NCBI GenBank assembly: GCA_022510425.1
Contig: JAFLTO010000008.1
Location: 61,295 to 125,294 of the forward strand
Source: Muribaculaceae bacterium
GTDB lineage: Bacteria > Bacteroidota > Bacteroidia > Bacteroidales > Muribaculaceae
DNA: 64,000 nucleotides
Reading direction: 5' to 3'
The translations under genes were made by a program, and so were the position numbers. Below the pieces are notes generated by a model, which saw only the letters and a program-made list of their open reading frames with translations, searched no databases and was not told the DNA's origin. Of this stretch, positions 30,558-40,330 are shown piece after piece (within the stretch, counting starts at the first letter, position 1; each line of letters starts with the position of its first letter).

Positions 30558-32385
30558 TGTTCTTTGCTTTTTTGAATGCCTCCTCAAGTGAATTCATTGT
30601 AGCAATAGTTCTTTCATAAATATCGCTCATTTCGGTTGAAGAAGCTGAAGGTGCATATTTTTCAAATTCAACATCATCTATAAGTTTGATCAAATTATCA
30701 ATATCTTTGTCCGAAATATCCTGCATAGCCAACTTACCGCTTATATTTTCTCTGCTTAATTCCGATATAGGGATTCTTAATTTGTCACCTAAGTATCCCC
30801 AAAGTGATGAAATGATTTCATCATAGAAAGAATTCCTATCTTTTGCCGTCATATATGCGTATGCGCGTTTAAGACGCTTTCTTGCCATTCTATTGGCTTT
30901 ACGACTTCTCACAGCCAAGATATCTGAGTGGGATGCCAGATATGATTTATAGCTCACATAGGCGATTATGATACCCCCTATAGGTATTATATAGAATAGC
31001 CAATAAAAGAATCCATAAACATAAGGCCGGTGTATAAATGATAGATTGGTATTCACAGGCAATAGTTGTGAATCAAAGGTATTTGTAGCTTGGGTTTGGG
31101 ATTTTTCAGACCCTGTGCCTCTTTCTACGGCTATTTCATAACCTCTTGCCACAGATGTCTCATATTTTTCTGTTGAAGGATTAAAATATACTAATTTAAT
31201 ATCAGGCAATCTATAGTTACCCCATTCCAATGGCATGAATGAATAATCATATTTAATACTTCCTGACACATTAGTTCTTCCAATTGTTATATTAGATTCG
31301 GTAGTCGGGGTATAAACTTCAAGCTCTGATGGGTACAGATTTTGAAGATCAGGTAGAGTTATATATTTAATATTTCCAGTACCTTCTATGGTATAGACTA
31401 TTGAACCCACTTGGTTAGTTACAAACTTCTGTGCAGGCAAAGAAGATGTTAGGTGAAAATTACCAACTCCTCCTGAAAAATCTGAAGGAACCGGTGTTGG
31501 CAATGATTTAACCTTTACTGTGAGCTCGTTGGGGGTTACATTTAATTGCAAGGGTTTTGAAACTGACAAATGACCATAGAACGGATCTCTATAATATTCT
31601 CTTTGGTCTACACTTACTGTGTAAGTATTCCCTTTCACGGATAAAGTTCCTTCATGCTGAGGGAAAATGATATATCTTGCAATTATTGCAGTTGCATATG
31701 TTTTACCATTATAAGTTTCATATTCCAACGAAGTGGATATATCCTTGGATTCTTCAACTACAAATCCATCGAACTTAGGAGAAGCGGTGGCTCCTATAAA
31801 TTTGATTGCATCGTAGGTGGAATAAAGTTTTACAGTGTAGAGAATGGCTTGGTTGACATATGCAGACGATTGTGAAACTTCTGCCCGCATAAATAGATTT
31901 CCGTCACCTTTACCGATATATTCGGGTTTATCCGGATCTATATTTCTTTGAGGGGTGGTTGTATTTCCGGGATTGGGTTGTTGGGATGGCATTGGTGCGC
32001 CAATAGCGTATTTGACGATATTACTTTTTATTCCTCCCACTGTCACGGGACCGAAAGAATATTGTCCTTCAGTTTGGGCACGTAGTGTAGCTGTCCAAGT
32101 GTAACTCGTGCTTTGTGTGGTCTTTCCGTTGATACTGGAAAAACTTGAGGATTGACCGGTCCTATCAAAATAAACAAGATTTGCACCTCCTACATCTGTC
32201 GGTTTCTCAGGATTGGCGTTTATATCTTTAACTACTATATTTATATAAAATAAGTCACCAACCGAAATTTCTCTTTTTCCGCGAGCAGGTGACACTGCAA
32301 TTGTGACCGACTGTGCAAAAAGATCGATCCCACCTATCAATACAATTAAAATTATTGTAAGGAATTTTATATGCCCTGATCTCAT
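30544..32385 (-). CDS. batD: BatD-like protein
   Basis: A 613-residue BatD-family protein. The signal peptide (MRSGHIKFLTIILIVLIGGIDLFA) is followed by tandem immunoglobulin-like BatD modules. A transmembrane helix lies near residue ~450 (YGFFYWLFYIIPIGGIIIAYVSY), with a cytoplasmic helical tail rich in basic residues. Most of it is periplasmic. In Bacteroides the bat genes affect aerotolerance, and the proteins are thought to form an inner-membrane complex with the VWA proteins BatA and BatB. It lies between batC and batE. Confidence 0.92.
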   Translation of the reverse strand: MRSGHIKFLTIILIVLIGGIDLFAQSVTIAVSPARGKREISVGDLFYINIVVKDINANPEKPTDVGGANLVYFDRTGQSSSFSSINGKTTQSTSYTWTATLRAQTEGQYSFGPVTVGGIKSNIVKYAIGAPMPSQQPNPGNTTTPQRNIDPDKPEYIGKGDGNLFMRAEVSQSSAYVNQAILYTVKLYSTYDAIKFIGATASPKFDGFVVEESKDISTSLEYETYNGKTYATAIIARYIIFPQHEGTLSVKGNTYTVSVDQREYYRDPFYGHLSVSKPLQLNVTPNELTVKVKSLPTPVPSDFSGGVGNFHLTSSLPAQKFVTNQVGSIVYTIEGTGNIKYITLPDLQNLYPSELEVYTPTTESNITIGRTNVSGSIKYDYSFMPLEWGNYRLPDIKLVYFNPSTEKYETSVARGYEIAVERGTGSEKSQTQATNTFDSQLLPVNTNLSFIHRPYVYGFFYWLFYIIPIGGIIIAYVSYKSYLASHSDILAVRSRKANRMARKRLKRAYAYMTAKDRNSFYDEIISSLWGYLGDKLRIPISELSRENISGKLAMQDISDKDIDNLIKLIDDVEFEKYAPSASSTEMSDIYERTIATMNSLEEAFKKAKNNEDI

Positions 32386-32456
32386 AACTTAACTTCAGGA
32401 TTTTTCCCTTGCTATATCTTTATTTTTACTTTATAAAATCTTGGGAATTTCAATTA

Positions 32457-33263
32457 TCACCAATTCCTCCTATTCCTGTTTCGTTGTCTACTCTTCTCTG
32501 CATTTTGTCCGGCAACTCGTGCGCGGGTTTGATTTTCTTTGTTTTCTATTGCATTTAATATCTGTTCAGCTGTCTGTTGATTAATATTACTTTGTGGTTG
32601 TTGGTCTTGCTGATCTTGTTTGTCTTGTTGATCTTGATTCTGATCTTGCTGGTCTTGTTGATCTTCGTTTTGGTCCTGATTCTGATCTTGCTGATCTTGT
32701 TGATCTTCGTTTTGATCTTGGTTCTGGTCTTGATTTTGATCTTGGTTCTCATCTTCGTTCTCTATCTTCAACTGAGCTATACGAAGATTTCTTCTCGCAT
32801 TTTCGTCATCAGGATTCAAACGCAGACTCTGTTTATAGTAATCTATAGCTTTTTTATAATCATCAGAATTGAATGCCACGTTTCCCAGATTATAATTTGC
32901 TTTTGATGCAAGATCAGAACGTTTAGTACCTAAATTTGCTATCTGCTGCATATTTTTTACTCCGGATTCAAGCATTTTCTTGGCTGCTTCAGTAGTATCA
33001 TTAGGATTGGAACCTATCATGATTTCAGATAAACCCAGATTATATCTGCCCACCACTGAAGAAGGATTTTCTTCTAATGCATCCTTATATTCTTGTATTG
33101 CATCACGGAATTTACCTTCTTCATAAAGTTTGTTTCCCTTAGTGATATGATTTCGTTCCTTTTTTGTAGACACCCGGGTATCTTCAGCTGCATAAAGAGA
33201 TTTCCCAAAAGGTATTATTAAAAAAAACGTGACTAATAATATTATTTTTTTCAAATCTGTCAT
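32457..33263 (-). CDS. batC: BatC-like TPR protein with long Asp/Gln/Asn tract
   Basis: A 268-residue exported protein (MTDLKKIILLVTFFLIIPFGKSLYA) with TPR motifs (NKLYEEGKFRDAIQEYKDALEENP; ANYNLGNVAFNSDDYKKAIDYY). Residues 169-223 are almost only Asp, Gln, Asn and Glu in near-periodic DQNQDQ/DQQDQQ units, followed by a basic C-terminus (RQRNRNRRNW). The start overlaps the batB stop by four bases (ATGA). The acidic-polar linker is a hotspot for length variation and probably unstructured. Confidence 0.9.
   Translation of the reverse strand: MTDLKKIILLVTFFLIIPFGKSLYAAEDTRVSTKKERNHITKGNKLYEEGKFRDAIQEYKDALEENPSSVVGRYNLGLSEIMIGSNPNDTTEAAKKMLESGVKNMQQIANLGTKRSDLASKANYNLGNVAFNSDDYKKAIDYYKQSLRLNPDDENARRNLRIAQLKIENEDENQDQNQDQNQDQNEDQQDQQDQNQDQNEDQQDQQDQNQDQQDKQDQQDQQPQSNINQQTAEQILNAIENKENQTRARVAGQNAEKSRQRNRNRRNW
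32595..32759 (-). repeat. Low-complexity tandem codon repeat within batC
   Basis: About 165 bases of imperfect repeats of GATCAA/GACCAG-type units (seen on the plus strand as TTGATCTTG/CTGGTC) encode the D/Q/N tract. Two near-identical longer units (NEDQQDQQDQNQDQ) suggest recent duplication by slippage. Confidence 0.85.
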
Positions 33264-34306
33264 GCTGATTCTTTCTTGAAAAATGTGATTTTATCCAGCC
33301 AGGAAATTTTTCTATCAAGTATAAATATGTCAAGCACAAGTAAGGCCAAGGCAAAAATTGCAAACAAGGGAAACAGTTCATCATGCACTGCTGATATGTT
33401 GGACTCCAAAGAAGCTTTTTTAAGAGTTTCCAGTTGTTTATCAAGTTCATTTAAGGCTTCTCGATTAGAAGCATTTACATAGATGCCATTCCCGGCCTTT
33501 GCTATATTAGCTGCCAAATCTTCATTTAAGGCTGTCATAGCTCTTTCCCCTGTGAAAGGATCCATCAAATAACCTCCGTTTTTTAACGGTATTGGAACTG
33601 CAACACTACTTCCCAATCCAACCACATCAATCTGGATGCCATCATGTGCTGCCTTTTGAGCAGAAGCCATCACCCCCTCTTCATCTTCCAGTTCATCGGC
33701 ATCAGTTATAAGGATAATAGCCTTCCCTATGTTTTTGTCTTCACTAAATGATGTAGTGGCCATTCTTATAGCAGATGAAATATCAGTGCCTTGATTATCT
33801 ATTTGGGAGGGATCTATGGAATTGAGAAACATTTTAGCAGATACATAATCATTAGTAACCGGTATCAATGTATAAGCATCACCAGCATAGACTATTAATC
33901 CAACCCTGTCATTATCAAGTCGGTTAATGAGTTTTTCCAACATCAATTTTGCGGTTCTGAGCCTGTCTGCTCCTTTCTCATCAGAAGTTGAAGATGCAAG
34001 CATAGAGTTGCTGGCATCCATCGCTATGATCACCTCTATACCTTCTTTTACAGTCTTTTCGTCTTTAACTCCCCCCCAAGGTCTCGCTAAACAAAATATT
34101 ATTAAAAATAGGGCTACCATCTCTATAGTAAGCTTCAACGGAGGCTTAAATGGAGAAACTTCCGGCATCAATGGAGACAATGTGTTGAGATTTCCGAATT
34201 TTTTTAATTTCCTGCTTCTTGCATAGCGTGCCCATGCATATAATACCACAAAAAAAGGTATCAGTAAAAGCAAGAAAAGAAGATCGGGATGAGCAAAACT
34301 AAACAT
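33260..34306 (-). CDS. batB: BatB-like VWA-domain protein
   Basis: A 348-residue membrane protein: two N-terminal helices (LLFLLLLIPFFVVLYAWA and a second near residue 60), a von Willebrand A domain with the MIDAS start VIIAMDASNSML, the downstream TDISSAI and ITDADE segments, and a C-terminal transmembrane helix (LFALFAIFALALLVLDIFI). It follows batA by 24 bases. Predicted to bind a divalent metal and mediate protein contacts in the periplasm-facing Bat complex. Confidence 0.93.
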   Translation of the reverse strand: MFSFAHPDLLFLLLLIPFFVVLYAWARYARSRKLKKFGNLNTLSPLMPEVSPFKPPLKLTIEMVALFLIIFCLARPWGGVKDEKTVKEGIEVIIAMDASNSMLASSTSDEKGADRLRTAKLMLEKLINRLDNDRVGLIVYAGDAYTLIPVTNDYVSAKMFLNSIDPSQIDNQGTDISSAIRMATTSFSEDKNIGKAIILITDADELEDEEGVMASAQKAAHDGIQIDVVGLGSSVAVPIPLKNGGYLMDPFTGERAMTALNEDLAANIAKAGNGIYVNASNREALNELDKQLETLKKASLESNISAVHDELFPLFAIFALALLVLDIFILDRKISWLDKITFFKKESA

Positions 34307-34330
34307 TATATAAGGTTTTGTTTTTATTTT

Positions 34331-35302
34331 TTACGGAATTCTTCGTAAAACCGTATATCGTAACATTAAATAAAGCCCTAAAGAACATAAGGAAAGAAGA
34401 ATCCAAGGCTCAAAATTTTCTTCTGTATAAGTGTATTTGTCTACATCCAAAATACTCTTTTCCAATTTGTCTATTTCTTCGAAAACTTTCTTTAGCACTT
34501 TTTCATCTTTAGCCCTGAAATATTTACCATTTGTGGCATTGGCTATCTCTTGTAAGGATTCCTCATCTATTTTAGTTTCAATTGTGGTGGTGGAAAATCC
34601 ATAAGGATCGGGAATTTTTATATTTCCGTTGGTACCCACCCCTATGGTATAAACTCTCACTCCTTTTTGTTTTGCTATTTGTGCAGCTGTAGCAGGAGGC
34701 ACTTCGCCGGCATTATTAGTTCCGTCCGTTAGCAATATGACACTTTTTGATTTTGCTTTACCGGAAACTATTCTGTTTATAGCACTTACTAATCCATCTC
34801 CAATAGCGGTGCCATCAGTCAGATCACCCATCTCAATATTATCAATAGCATTGATAAGGGCACCTCGGTCGTTGGTTAATGGCATTAATGACAGACTTTC
34901 ACCTGCAAACACCACGAGTCCTATATTATCATGTTCTCTTTGATTTACAAATCTTGAAGCTACATCTTTTGCTGCAGCAAATCTTGACGGATTAAAATCC
35001 TTGGCGTTCATACTTCCTGAGATATCCAAAGCCAATACAATGTCAGTACCGTTAATCCTCGAAGAACTAAAGGCATCATGGCTTTGAGGCCGTGCCAGTG
35101 CCACAATCAAACCTCCTATGGCCACTAATTGAAGGACAAAACTTACATGGATAAGTATTTGTTTCCATGAAATAGGAAGTTTGGCAACAGGAGCTAAGGT
35201 GGAAACACCCAATGAAGGATTAGCGTTCCTGTGTTTCCAAACATACCATGCTATCAAAGGGACATAGAGGAGAAAAAGGAATAAAAGTCCGGGATATTTC
35301 AT
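34331..35302 (-). CDS. batA: BatA-like VWA-domain protein
   Basis: A 323-residue membrane-anchored protein. It has an N-terminal helix (GLLFLFLLYVPLIAWYVW), a second helix, a VWA domain with DIVLALDISGSMNAKDF (complete DxSxS MIDAS) and ILLTDGTNNAG, and a C-terminal helix (WILLSLCSLGLYLML). Its first base overlaps the last base of the preceding gene's stop region, so translation is likely coupled. Paralogue of batB. Confidence 0.93.
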   Translation of the reverse strand: MKYPGLLFLFLLYVPLIAWYVWKHRNANPSLGVSTLAPVAKLPISWKQILIHVSFVLQLVAIGGLIVALARPQSHDAFSSSRINGTDIVLALDISGSMNAKDFNPSRFAAAKDVASRFVNQREHDNIGLVVFAGESLSLMPLTNDRGALINAIDNIEMGDLTDGTAIGDGLVSAINRIVSGKAKSKSVILLTDGTNNAGEVPPATAAQIAKQKGVRVYTIGVGTNGNIKIPDPYGFSTTTIETKIDEESLQEIANATNGKYFRAKDEKVLKKVFEEIDKLEKSILDVDKYTYTEENFEPWILLSLCSLGLYLMLRYTVLRRIP

Positions 35303-36312
35303 CAGGAATCACCTCCTTCCCTTAAATTATCCTCTTTTAATTTTTCCTGTTCCACAGGAATTGTTTCCTCCACGAATTTCTTTGCATTCTCAAAAGCTGC
35401 TATACTATCGGCCGGCAACGGTCTTACTTTAGCAAATTTTACAAAATCTGCCACATTTAATATTTGTTTCACATAATCTTTCTTATCACGAAGATCACTG
35501 TCATATATCTTATCCATGATTTGACGCGTTGTCATTTCCATGGCATTGATCCCGAACCGTTCATATAGGTAAGTACGCAGAATATCTGTCAAATCAGTAA
35601 AATATTCTTTCTCCATCCCTTGTTCCCAGAGTTTTCTGGATTTTAACCTTTGCAAGGAGTCCATGGCTATTTCCCAAGGTTTTGGTTGAATTTTGGGAGA
35701 AATGAATGGAATGGCTTTCTTACCATAATTTCTCATGGTATATAAACCGGCACAAATTGCTATAACAATAATCAAGAAAATCCACCAAAAGTCCAGGATC
35801 CAATCCGGAACCCAATCATACCATCTCTGACCATCCGGTTCAAAAGTTTGTGCAAAGGGAGAAATTTGGTCTTCTGAAGTAACTGCTACAGGATACACAT
35901 TGAAAGTCAAAGATTTGGAAACAGCAGAATCCTTCCCGACATAGTATACAAACTTTGGTAAAGTAAAGGTGCCGGAATCAAAGGCTTGTACCGGAATTTT
36001 ATAGTTTAATTGCACTTTTCCGGAACCTAATTCTATAGTGTCAACAGTATAATTGGTACTTAATTCCACACTGTCGCCACACACAGTCGCATACCCCCTT
36101 GATCTATCTGTTTGTTGGAAAACTGACAATCTTCCACTTGAACCTTTATTTTCTACTACCTCCAGATTCAATGTATTTAATTTCCCCATCAATACATTCA
36201 CTGAATCAAGCTTGGCTGAAATAGATACGTTTGCTGCAAAAGATGGTAGTACTCCAAAAAGAGTAAAAATTAATGTCAGGAATAAAGTGATTTTTTTTAC
36301 CATTTGATTCAT
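35302..36312 (-). CDS. Bat-operon membrane protein of unknown function
   Basis: A ~336-residue protein. The ATG at 36312 is chosen because it follows the DUF58 stop by one base and begins a signal peptide (MNQMVKKITLFLTLIFTLFGVLPSFA). A periplasmic beta-rich region is followed by a single membrane helix (~residue 185-205, FWWIFLIIVIAICAGLYTM) and a cytoplasmic helical tail with a conserved-looking YFTDLTDILRTYLYERFGINAMEMT segment. Proteins of this layout regularly sit between DUF58 and batA in Bacteroidetes. No catalytic motif is seen. Confidence 0.82.
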   Translation of the reverse strand: MNQMVKKITLFLTLIFTLFGVLPSFAANVSISAKLDSVNVLMGKLNTLNLEVVENKGSSGRLSVFQQTDRSRGYATVCGDSVELSTNYTVDTIELGSGKVQLNYKIPVQAFDSGTFTLPKFVYYVGKDSAVSKSLTFNVYPVAVTSEDQISPFAQTFEPDGQRWYDWVPDWILDFWWIFLIIVIAICAGLYTMRNYGKKAIPFISPKIQPKPWEIAMDSLQRLKSRKLWEQGMEKEYFTDLTDILRTYLYERFGINAMEMTTRQIMDKIYDSDLRDKKDYVKQILNVADFVKFAKVRPLPADSIAAFENAKKFVEETIPVEQEKLKEDNLREGGDS

Positions 36313-36313
36313 T

Positions 36314-37195
36314 TTAACGTCTGGCTGTCCCCCTATTATGGAACAATGCAAGCAACGCCTTTACATAGTCTTCATCTGTGGTGACCGACACCATATCAAC
36401 ACCACATCTCGCCGTTACTGATGATATTTTTTGTTGCCTTTCATACCAGGCTTTGTCAAAAGTCCTTCGCACCCTTGGAGAAGATGTGTCAATCCATTTA
36501 TCGGAACCTGTTTCCATATCTTTGATTCTCACCAATCCAACATCGGGCATAGTGGCATCTCTTCTGTCATATACCTGTATTGCTGCCAAATCATGCTTCC
36601 TGTTTGCTATCGACATACTGGAGAAATAATCATGATTATCGATGAAATCACTTAACAAAAAGGCACTTACTCTTTTTTTCAATGCATTTGTCATAAATTT
36701 CAATGCAACATCAATATTTGTACCCTTACTCGTAGGCACCAAATCTATTATCTCCCTAATGATTAATAATATATGCTTACGGCCCTTTTTGGGCGGTATA
36801 AACTTCTCTATATGATCACTGAAAAATATGACTCCTACTTTATCATTGTTTTGAATGGATGAAAATGCTAAGGTGGCCGCTATTTCTGCAATCCTTTCTT
36901 TTTTACTTTCGCCAACTGCACCAAAATCACTGCTGCCGCTCACATCTATTAAAAGCATCATGGTGAGTTCACGTTCCTCTTCATACACTTTTATATAAGG
37001 GCGATTATGACGTGCTGTTACATTCCAGTCAATATCCCGGATGTCATCCCCTGGTTGGTATTCCCTGACTTCCGAAAAAATCACACCCCTTCCTTTAAAA
37101 GCAGTGTGATATTCCCCGGCAAATATATTTTGGCTAAGTCCTCTGGTTTTTATTTCTATCTTCCTTACTTTCTCCAGAAGTTCCTTTGCGTCCAT
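36314..37195 (-). CDS. DUF58-domain protein
   Basis: A 293-residue soluble protein with the DUF58 hallmark YQPGDDIRDIDWNVTARHNRPYIK followed by a VWA-like MIDAS, LLIDVSGSSDFG. It is the usual partner of MoxR ATPases, presumed to work as a client or adaptor in complex assembly. It follows moxR by ~100 bases with no terminator seen and precedes the Bat genes directly. Confidence 0.93.
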   Translation of the reverse strand: MDAKELLEKVRKIEIKTRGLSQNIFAGEYHTAFKGRGVIFSEVREYQPGDDIRDIDWNVTARHNRPYIKVYEEERELTMMLLIDVSGSSDFGAVGESKKERIAEIAATLAFSSIQNNDKVGVIFFSDHIEKFIPPKKGRKHILLIIREIIDLVPTSKGTNIDVALKFMTNALKKRVSAFLLSDFIDNHDYFSSMSIANRKHDLAAIQVYDRRDATMPDVGLVRIKDMETGSDKWIDTSSPRVRRTFDKAWYERQQKISSVTARCGVDMVSVTTDEDYVKALLALFHNRGTARR

Positions 37196-37295
37196 TCAAT
37201 TCCTTTTTATCCAAATGAAGTAATTACTGAGCCAATCTATCTTAACTCAAATATTAATACTTTTATTTCTTAACCTTAAACTCTATAATTAAAAA

Positions 37296-38291
37296 TTAAG
37301 GCACAGCCACTTTATCCAATATAGCTGTTATCACTTCATCAGCGTTAATATTATTGGCTTCAGCTTCATAAGAAAGACCGATCCTATGGCGCATAACATC
37401 ATGACATACTGCTCTGACGTCTTCCGGTATCACATATCCTCTCCCTTGAAGGAATGCGTAGGCTCTTGATGCTAATGCCAAACTTATAGAAGCACGTGGG
37501 GAAGCTCCATAAGAAATTATACTTGCAAGATCTTTAAGACCATATTTTGAAGGTTCTCGGGTTGCGAAAACTATATCTACTATATAATTTTCTATTTTCT
37601 CATCAATATAGATCTTTTCTACTATTTTTTGAACCTCTACTATCTCCGAGGGTTTAATAACCGGTGATATCGGAGAAATTTGAGAAGTAATATTCTGCCG
37701 TATTATAGATTTTTCTTCTTCTTTGTTAGGATATCCAATCACAACTTTAAGCAAGAACCGGTCGGTCTGTGCTTCAGGCAATGGATAAGTTCCCTCCTGT
37801 TCAATGGGATTTTGAGTAGCCATTACAAGGAAAGGACTATCGAGCTTGAAGGTGTCATCCCCTATGGTAACTTGCCTCTCTTGCATGGCTTCCAAAAGGG
37901 CACTTTGCACTTTGGCCGGCGCGCGGTTTATTTCATCGGCCAAAACAAAATTTGCAAATATAGGGCCCTTCTTCACCTCAAAGCTTTCATTTTTCACACT
38001 GTAAATTAATGTGCCTACAACATCGGCCGGTAAAAGGTCAGGGGTAAATTGAATTCTACTGTATTTTGCATCAACCAATGATGCCAATGTCTTTATCGCA
38101 AGAGTTTTTGCCAATCCCGGCACACCTTCCAAGAGTACGTGACCGTTACATAATAAGGCTATCAATAGAGAGTCTACAAGATGTTTCTGACCAATTATTC
38201 TTCGGTCCATCCCACTCCTGATCAAACTTACAAAACTTGCCTTAGAGGCTATCAGGTCATTTAGTTCCCTGATGTTGATAGGTTCACTCAT
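37296..38291 (-). CDS. moxR: MoxR-family AAA+ ATPase
   Basis: A 331-residue AAA+ ATPase: Walker A GVPGLAKT, Walker B FVLADEINRAPAK, the EAMQERQVTIG stretch, sensor 1 VMATQNPIEQEG, and the C-terminal lid with ASPRASISLALASRAYAFLQGRGYV. MoxR proteins act as chaperones for VWA-domain clients, matching the DUF58, BatA and BatB genes downstream. It is first in the operon and is separated from thiL by a terminator. Confidence 0.95.
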   Translation of the reverse strand: MSEPINIRELNDLIASKASFVSLIRSGMDRRIIGQKHLVDSLLIALLCNGHVLLEGVPGLAKTLAIKTLASLVDAKYSRIQFTPDLLPADVVGTLIYSVKNESFEVKKGPIFANFVLADEINRAPAKVQSALLEAMQERQVTIGDDTFKLDSPFLVMATQNPIEQEGTYPLPEAQTDRFLLKVVIGYPNKEEEKSIIRQNITSQISPISPVIKPSEIVEVQKIVEKIYIDEKIENYIVDIVFATREPSKYGLKDLASIISYGASPRASISLALASRAYAFLQGRGYVIPEDVRAVCHDVMRHRIGLSYEAEANNINADEVITAILDKVAVP

Positions 38292-38339
38292 ATATAATTT
38301 ACTTTCTTCTTTTTCTTCTTTGGGAAGATATTATTTATG

Positions 38340-38372
38340 CAAAAATAGATATTATTTGAATATAATATCTAT
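38340..38372 (-). terminator. Terminator of the thiL operon with embedded -7-like box
   Basis: An 11-bp perfect stem (ATAGATATTAT / ATAATATCTAT, 38345-38372) on the minus strand is followed by TTTTTGC. The same bases read TATTTTTG (minus, 38347-38340), a fit to the -7 promoter consensus for moxR. Confidence 0.72.
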
Positions 38373-38426
38373 CTCTTTTTGTTAAATAATCTTTCTACAA
38401 ATTAAACCTTATTAAAGAATTATTCT

Positions 38427-39467
38427 TTATGCATTAAAAGCATTCCAACCCTGAGCTTTTATAGGAATTTCCCCTCCATCCCTTGTCACTAAAGCAGCAC
38501 CTAAATCAGGAGCCGTGATATAGCCTATCATCTTTACTCCCTTAAGTTTTTCTATTTTTTCATGAGCGGTAAGAGGAACGGTAAACAGTAATTCGTAATC
38601 TTCTCCTCCGTTCATTGCCGCAGTGACAAGATTCATATGGAATTCTTCTGCCATTAATGCTGTTTGGTAATCAATGGGAATTTTATCTTCATACACCCTG
38701 CATCCAACATTGCTCGCCTTACAAATATGAAGAAGTTCAGATGACAATCCGTCGCTTATATCTATCATTGCAGTTGGATGAACACCCTCATTTCTCAATA
38801 ATTCCAATATATCTCTTCTTGCCTCAGGTTTTAATTGACGTTCAAGAATATATTCTTTACCGGCAAAATCAGGTTGAAAATCCTTGTCTTTTTGTTGGGC
38901 GGCTACCGAATTTTCTCTTTCCAATAGCTGCAATCCCATGAAAGCTGCACCTAAGTCACCGCTGACACATATCACATCTGTGGGTTTCGCACCTGATCTT
39001 CTCACCTCTTTACCTTTCTCTACATCTCCTATACATGTGATGCTAATTACTAAACCGGTCACTGAAGCGCTCGTATCTCCCCCCACTAAGTCTACCCCAT
39101 AAATTTCACAGGCTTTCCTTATCCCGGAATATAACATGTCAATATGTTCTACAGTAAATCTGCTCGAAACTCCTATGCTTACAGTTATTTGGCGAGGTGT
39201 AGCATTCATGGCATATATATCGCTGAAATTCACAATCGCGGCTTTATATCCTAAATGCTGGAGCGGCACGTATCTTAAATCAAAATGGATACCTTCCAAG
39301 AGCAGATCCGTGGTGACAACAACATCCTTTTCTCCAAAAGCAAGTATGGCTGCATCATCACCCACACCAAGTTTTGTTTCAGAATTTATTATAGGGAAAT
39401 CTTTTGTGAGTCTGTCTATTAATCCAAACTCTCCAAGATCACTTATTTCTGTTTCTTTTGCAGACAT
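38427..39467 (-). CDS. thiL: Thiamine-monophosphate kinase
   Basis: A 346-residue ThiL of the AIR synthase/PurM superfamily. GVGDDAAILAFGEKDVVVTTDLLLEGIHFD carries the metal-binding Asp residues, followed by NFSDIYAMNATPRQITVSIGV, VGGDTSASVTGLVISITCIG and the C-terminal MIDISDGLSSEL and NGGEDYELLFTV. It phosphorylates thiamine monophosphate to the active diphosphate. Ten bases after punA, so probably co-transcribed. Confidence 0.94.
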   Translation of the reverse strand: MSAKETEISDLGEFGLIDRLTKDFPIINSETKLGVGDDAAILAFGEKDVVVTTDLLLEGIHFDLRYVPLQHLGYKAAIVNFSDIYAMNATPRQITVSIGVSSRFTVEHIDMLYSGIRKACEIYGVDLVGGDTSASVTGLVISITCIGDVEKGKEVRRSGAKPTDVICVSGDLGAAFMGLQLLERENSVAAQQKDKDFQPDFAGKEYILERQLKPEARRDILELLRNEGVHPTAMIDISDGLSSELLHICKASNVGCRVYEDKIPIDYQTALMAEEFHMNLVTAAMNGGEDYELLFTVPLTAHEKIEKLKGVKMIGYITAPDLGAALVTRDGGEIPIKAQGWNAFNA

Positions 39468-39477
39468 AATTATAAAT

Positions 39478-40302
39478 TTAGATAGCTTCCAACATTCCGG
39501 TTATCAATGCAGTCATATGAGGCTGAGCTTTCAGTGCTGCCTTTTGCACTTCTTCATGGGTCGGCACTTCTTTGATGTCTTTTCCTCCGAGATCGGTTAT
39601 AACTGATATTCCAAAAACCTCCATTCCCGCATGATTGGCTACTATTACTTCAGGCACGGTTGACATACCGACAGCATCACCTCCTATTATTCTGAAATAC
39701 TCATACTCAGCCGGTGTTTCAAAAGTAGGTCCCGGTGTACCAACGTAAACGCCATGCATAAGCCTCATGCCAATTTCTTCGGCTGTTTTATCCGCCAAAG
39801 TAATCATTTCCTTGTTATAGGATTCTGTCATAGCCGGAAATCGGGGTCCTAATTCTTCATAATTTTTCCCTCTTAATGGGTTTTCAGGGAAAAGGTTAAT
39901 ATGATCCGTGATAACCATCACGTCTCCTACTTGAAACTCTTTGTTCATACCCCCTGCCGCATTACTAACAAATAGTTTCTTTACTTTTAAATGTTGCATC
40001 ACTCTTACCGGGAAAGTCACCTGTTTCATATCATATCCTTCATAATAATGAAATCTTCCCTGCATAGCCATTACTCGTTTGCCCCCTAATGCACCGAAAA
40101 TAAGACGGCCACTGTGACCTTCAACCGTAGATACCGGAAAATGAGGAATGTCCTTGTAGTCTATCACCTGGATATCTTTAATATAATTAATCAAGTCTCC
40201 AAGCCCTGTCCCAAGAATTATTGCAATTTCAGGAATATCTGCCACTTTTGTTTTGAGATAATTAGATGCTTCCTCTATCTTTTCCAAATATGTTTTTTCC
40301 AT
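39478..40302 (-). CDS. punA: Purine-nucleoside phosphorylase
   Basis: A 274-residue trimeric-type PNP (family II): IILGTGLGDL, FPVSTVEGHSGRLIFG, QGRFHYYEGY, VSNAAGGMN, HINLFPENPLRG, YVGTPGPTFETPAEYE and GMSTVPEVIVANHAG. It cleaves inosine or guanosine with phosphate. It lies between a repeat block upstream and thiL downstream. Confidence 0.94.
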   Translation of the reverse strand: MEKTYLEKIEEASNYLKTKVADIPEIAIILGTGLGDLINYIKDIQVIDYKDIPHFPVSTVEGHSGRLIFGALGGKRVMAMQGRFHYYEGYDMKQVTFPVRVMQHLKVKKLFVSNAAGGMNKEFQVGDVMVITDHINLFPENPLRGKNYEELGPRFPAMTESYNKEMITLADKTAEEIGMRLMHGVYVGTPGPTFETPAEYEYFRIIGGDAVGMSTVPEVIVANHAGMEVFGISVITDLGGKDIKEVPTHEEVQKAALKAQPHMTALITGMLEAI

Positions 40303-40330
40303 TTATTTTTGATTTTAAAGTTAAATTTTT

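Noticed and set aside
32577..32906. Leu/Ile/Val-rich plus-strand frame opposite batC
   Set aside because: It looks like a membrane protein only because it is the complement of the D/Q/N codon repeat.
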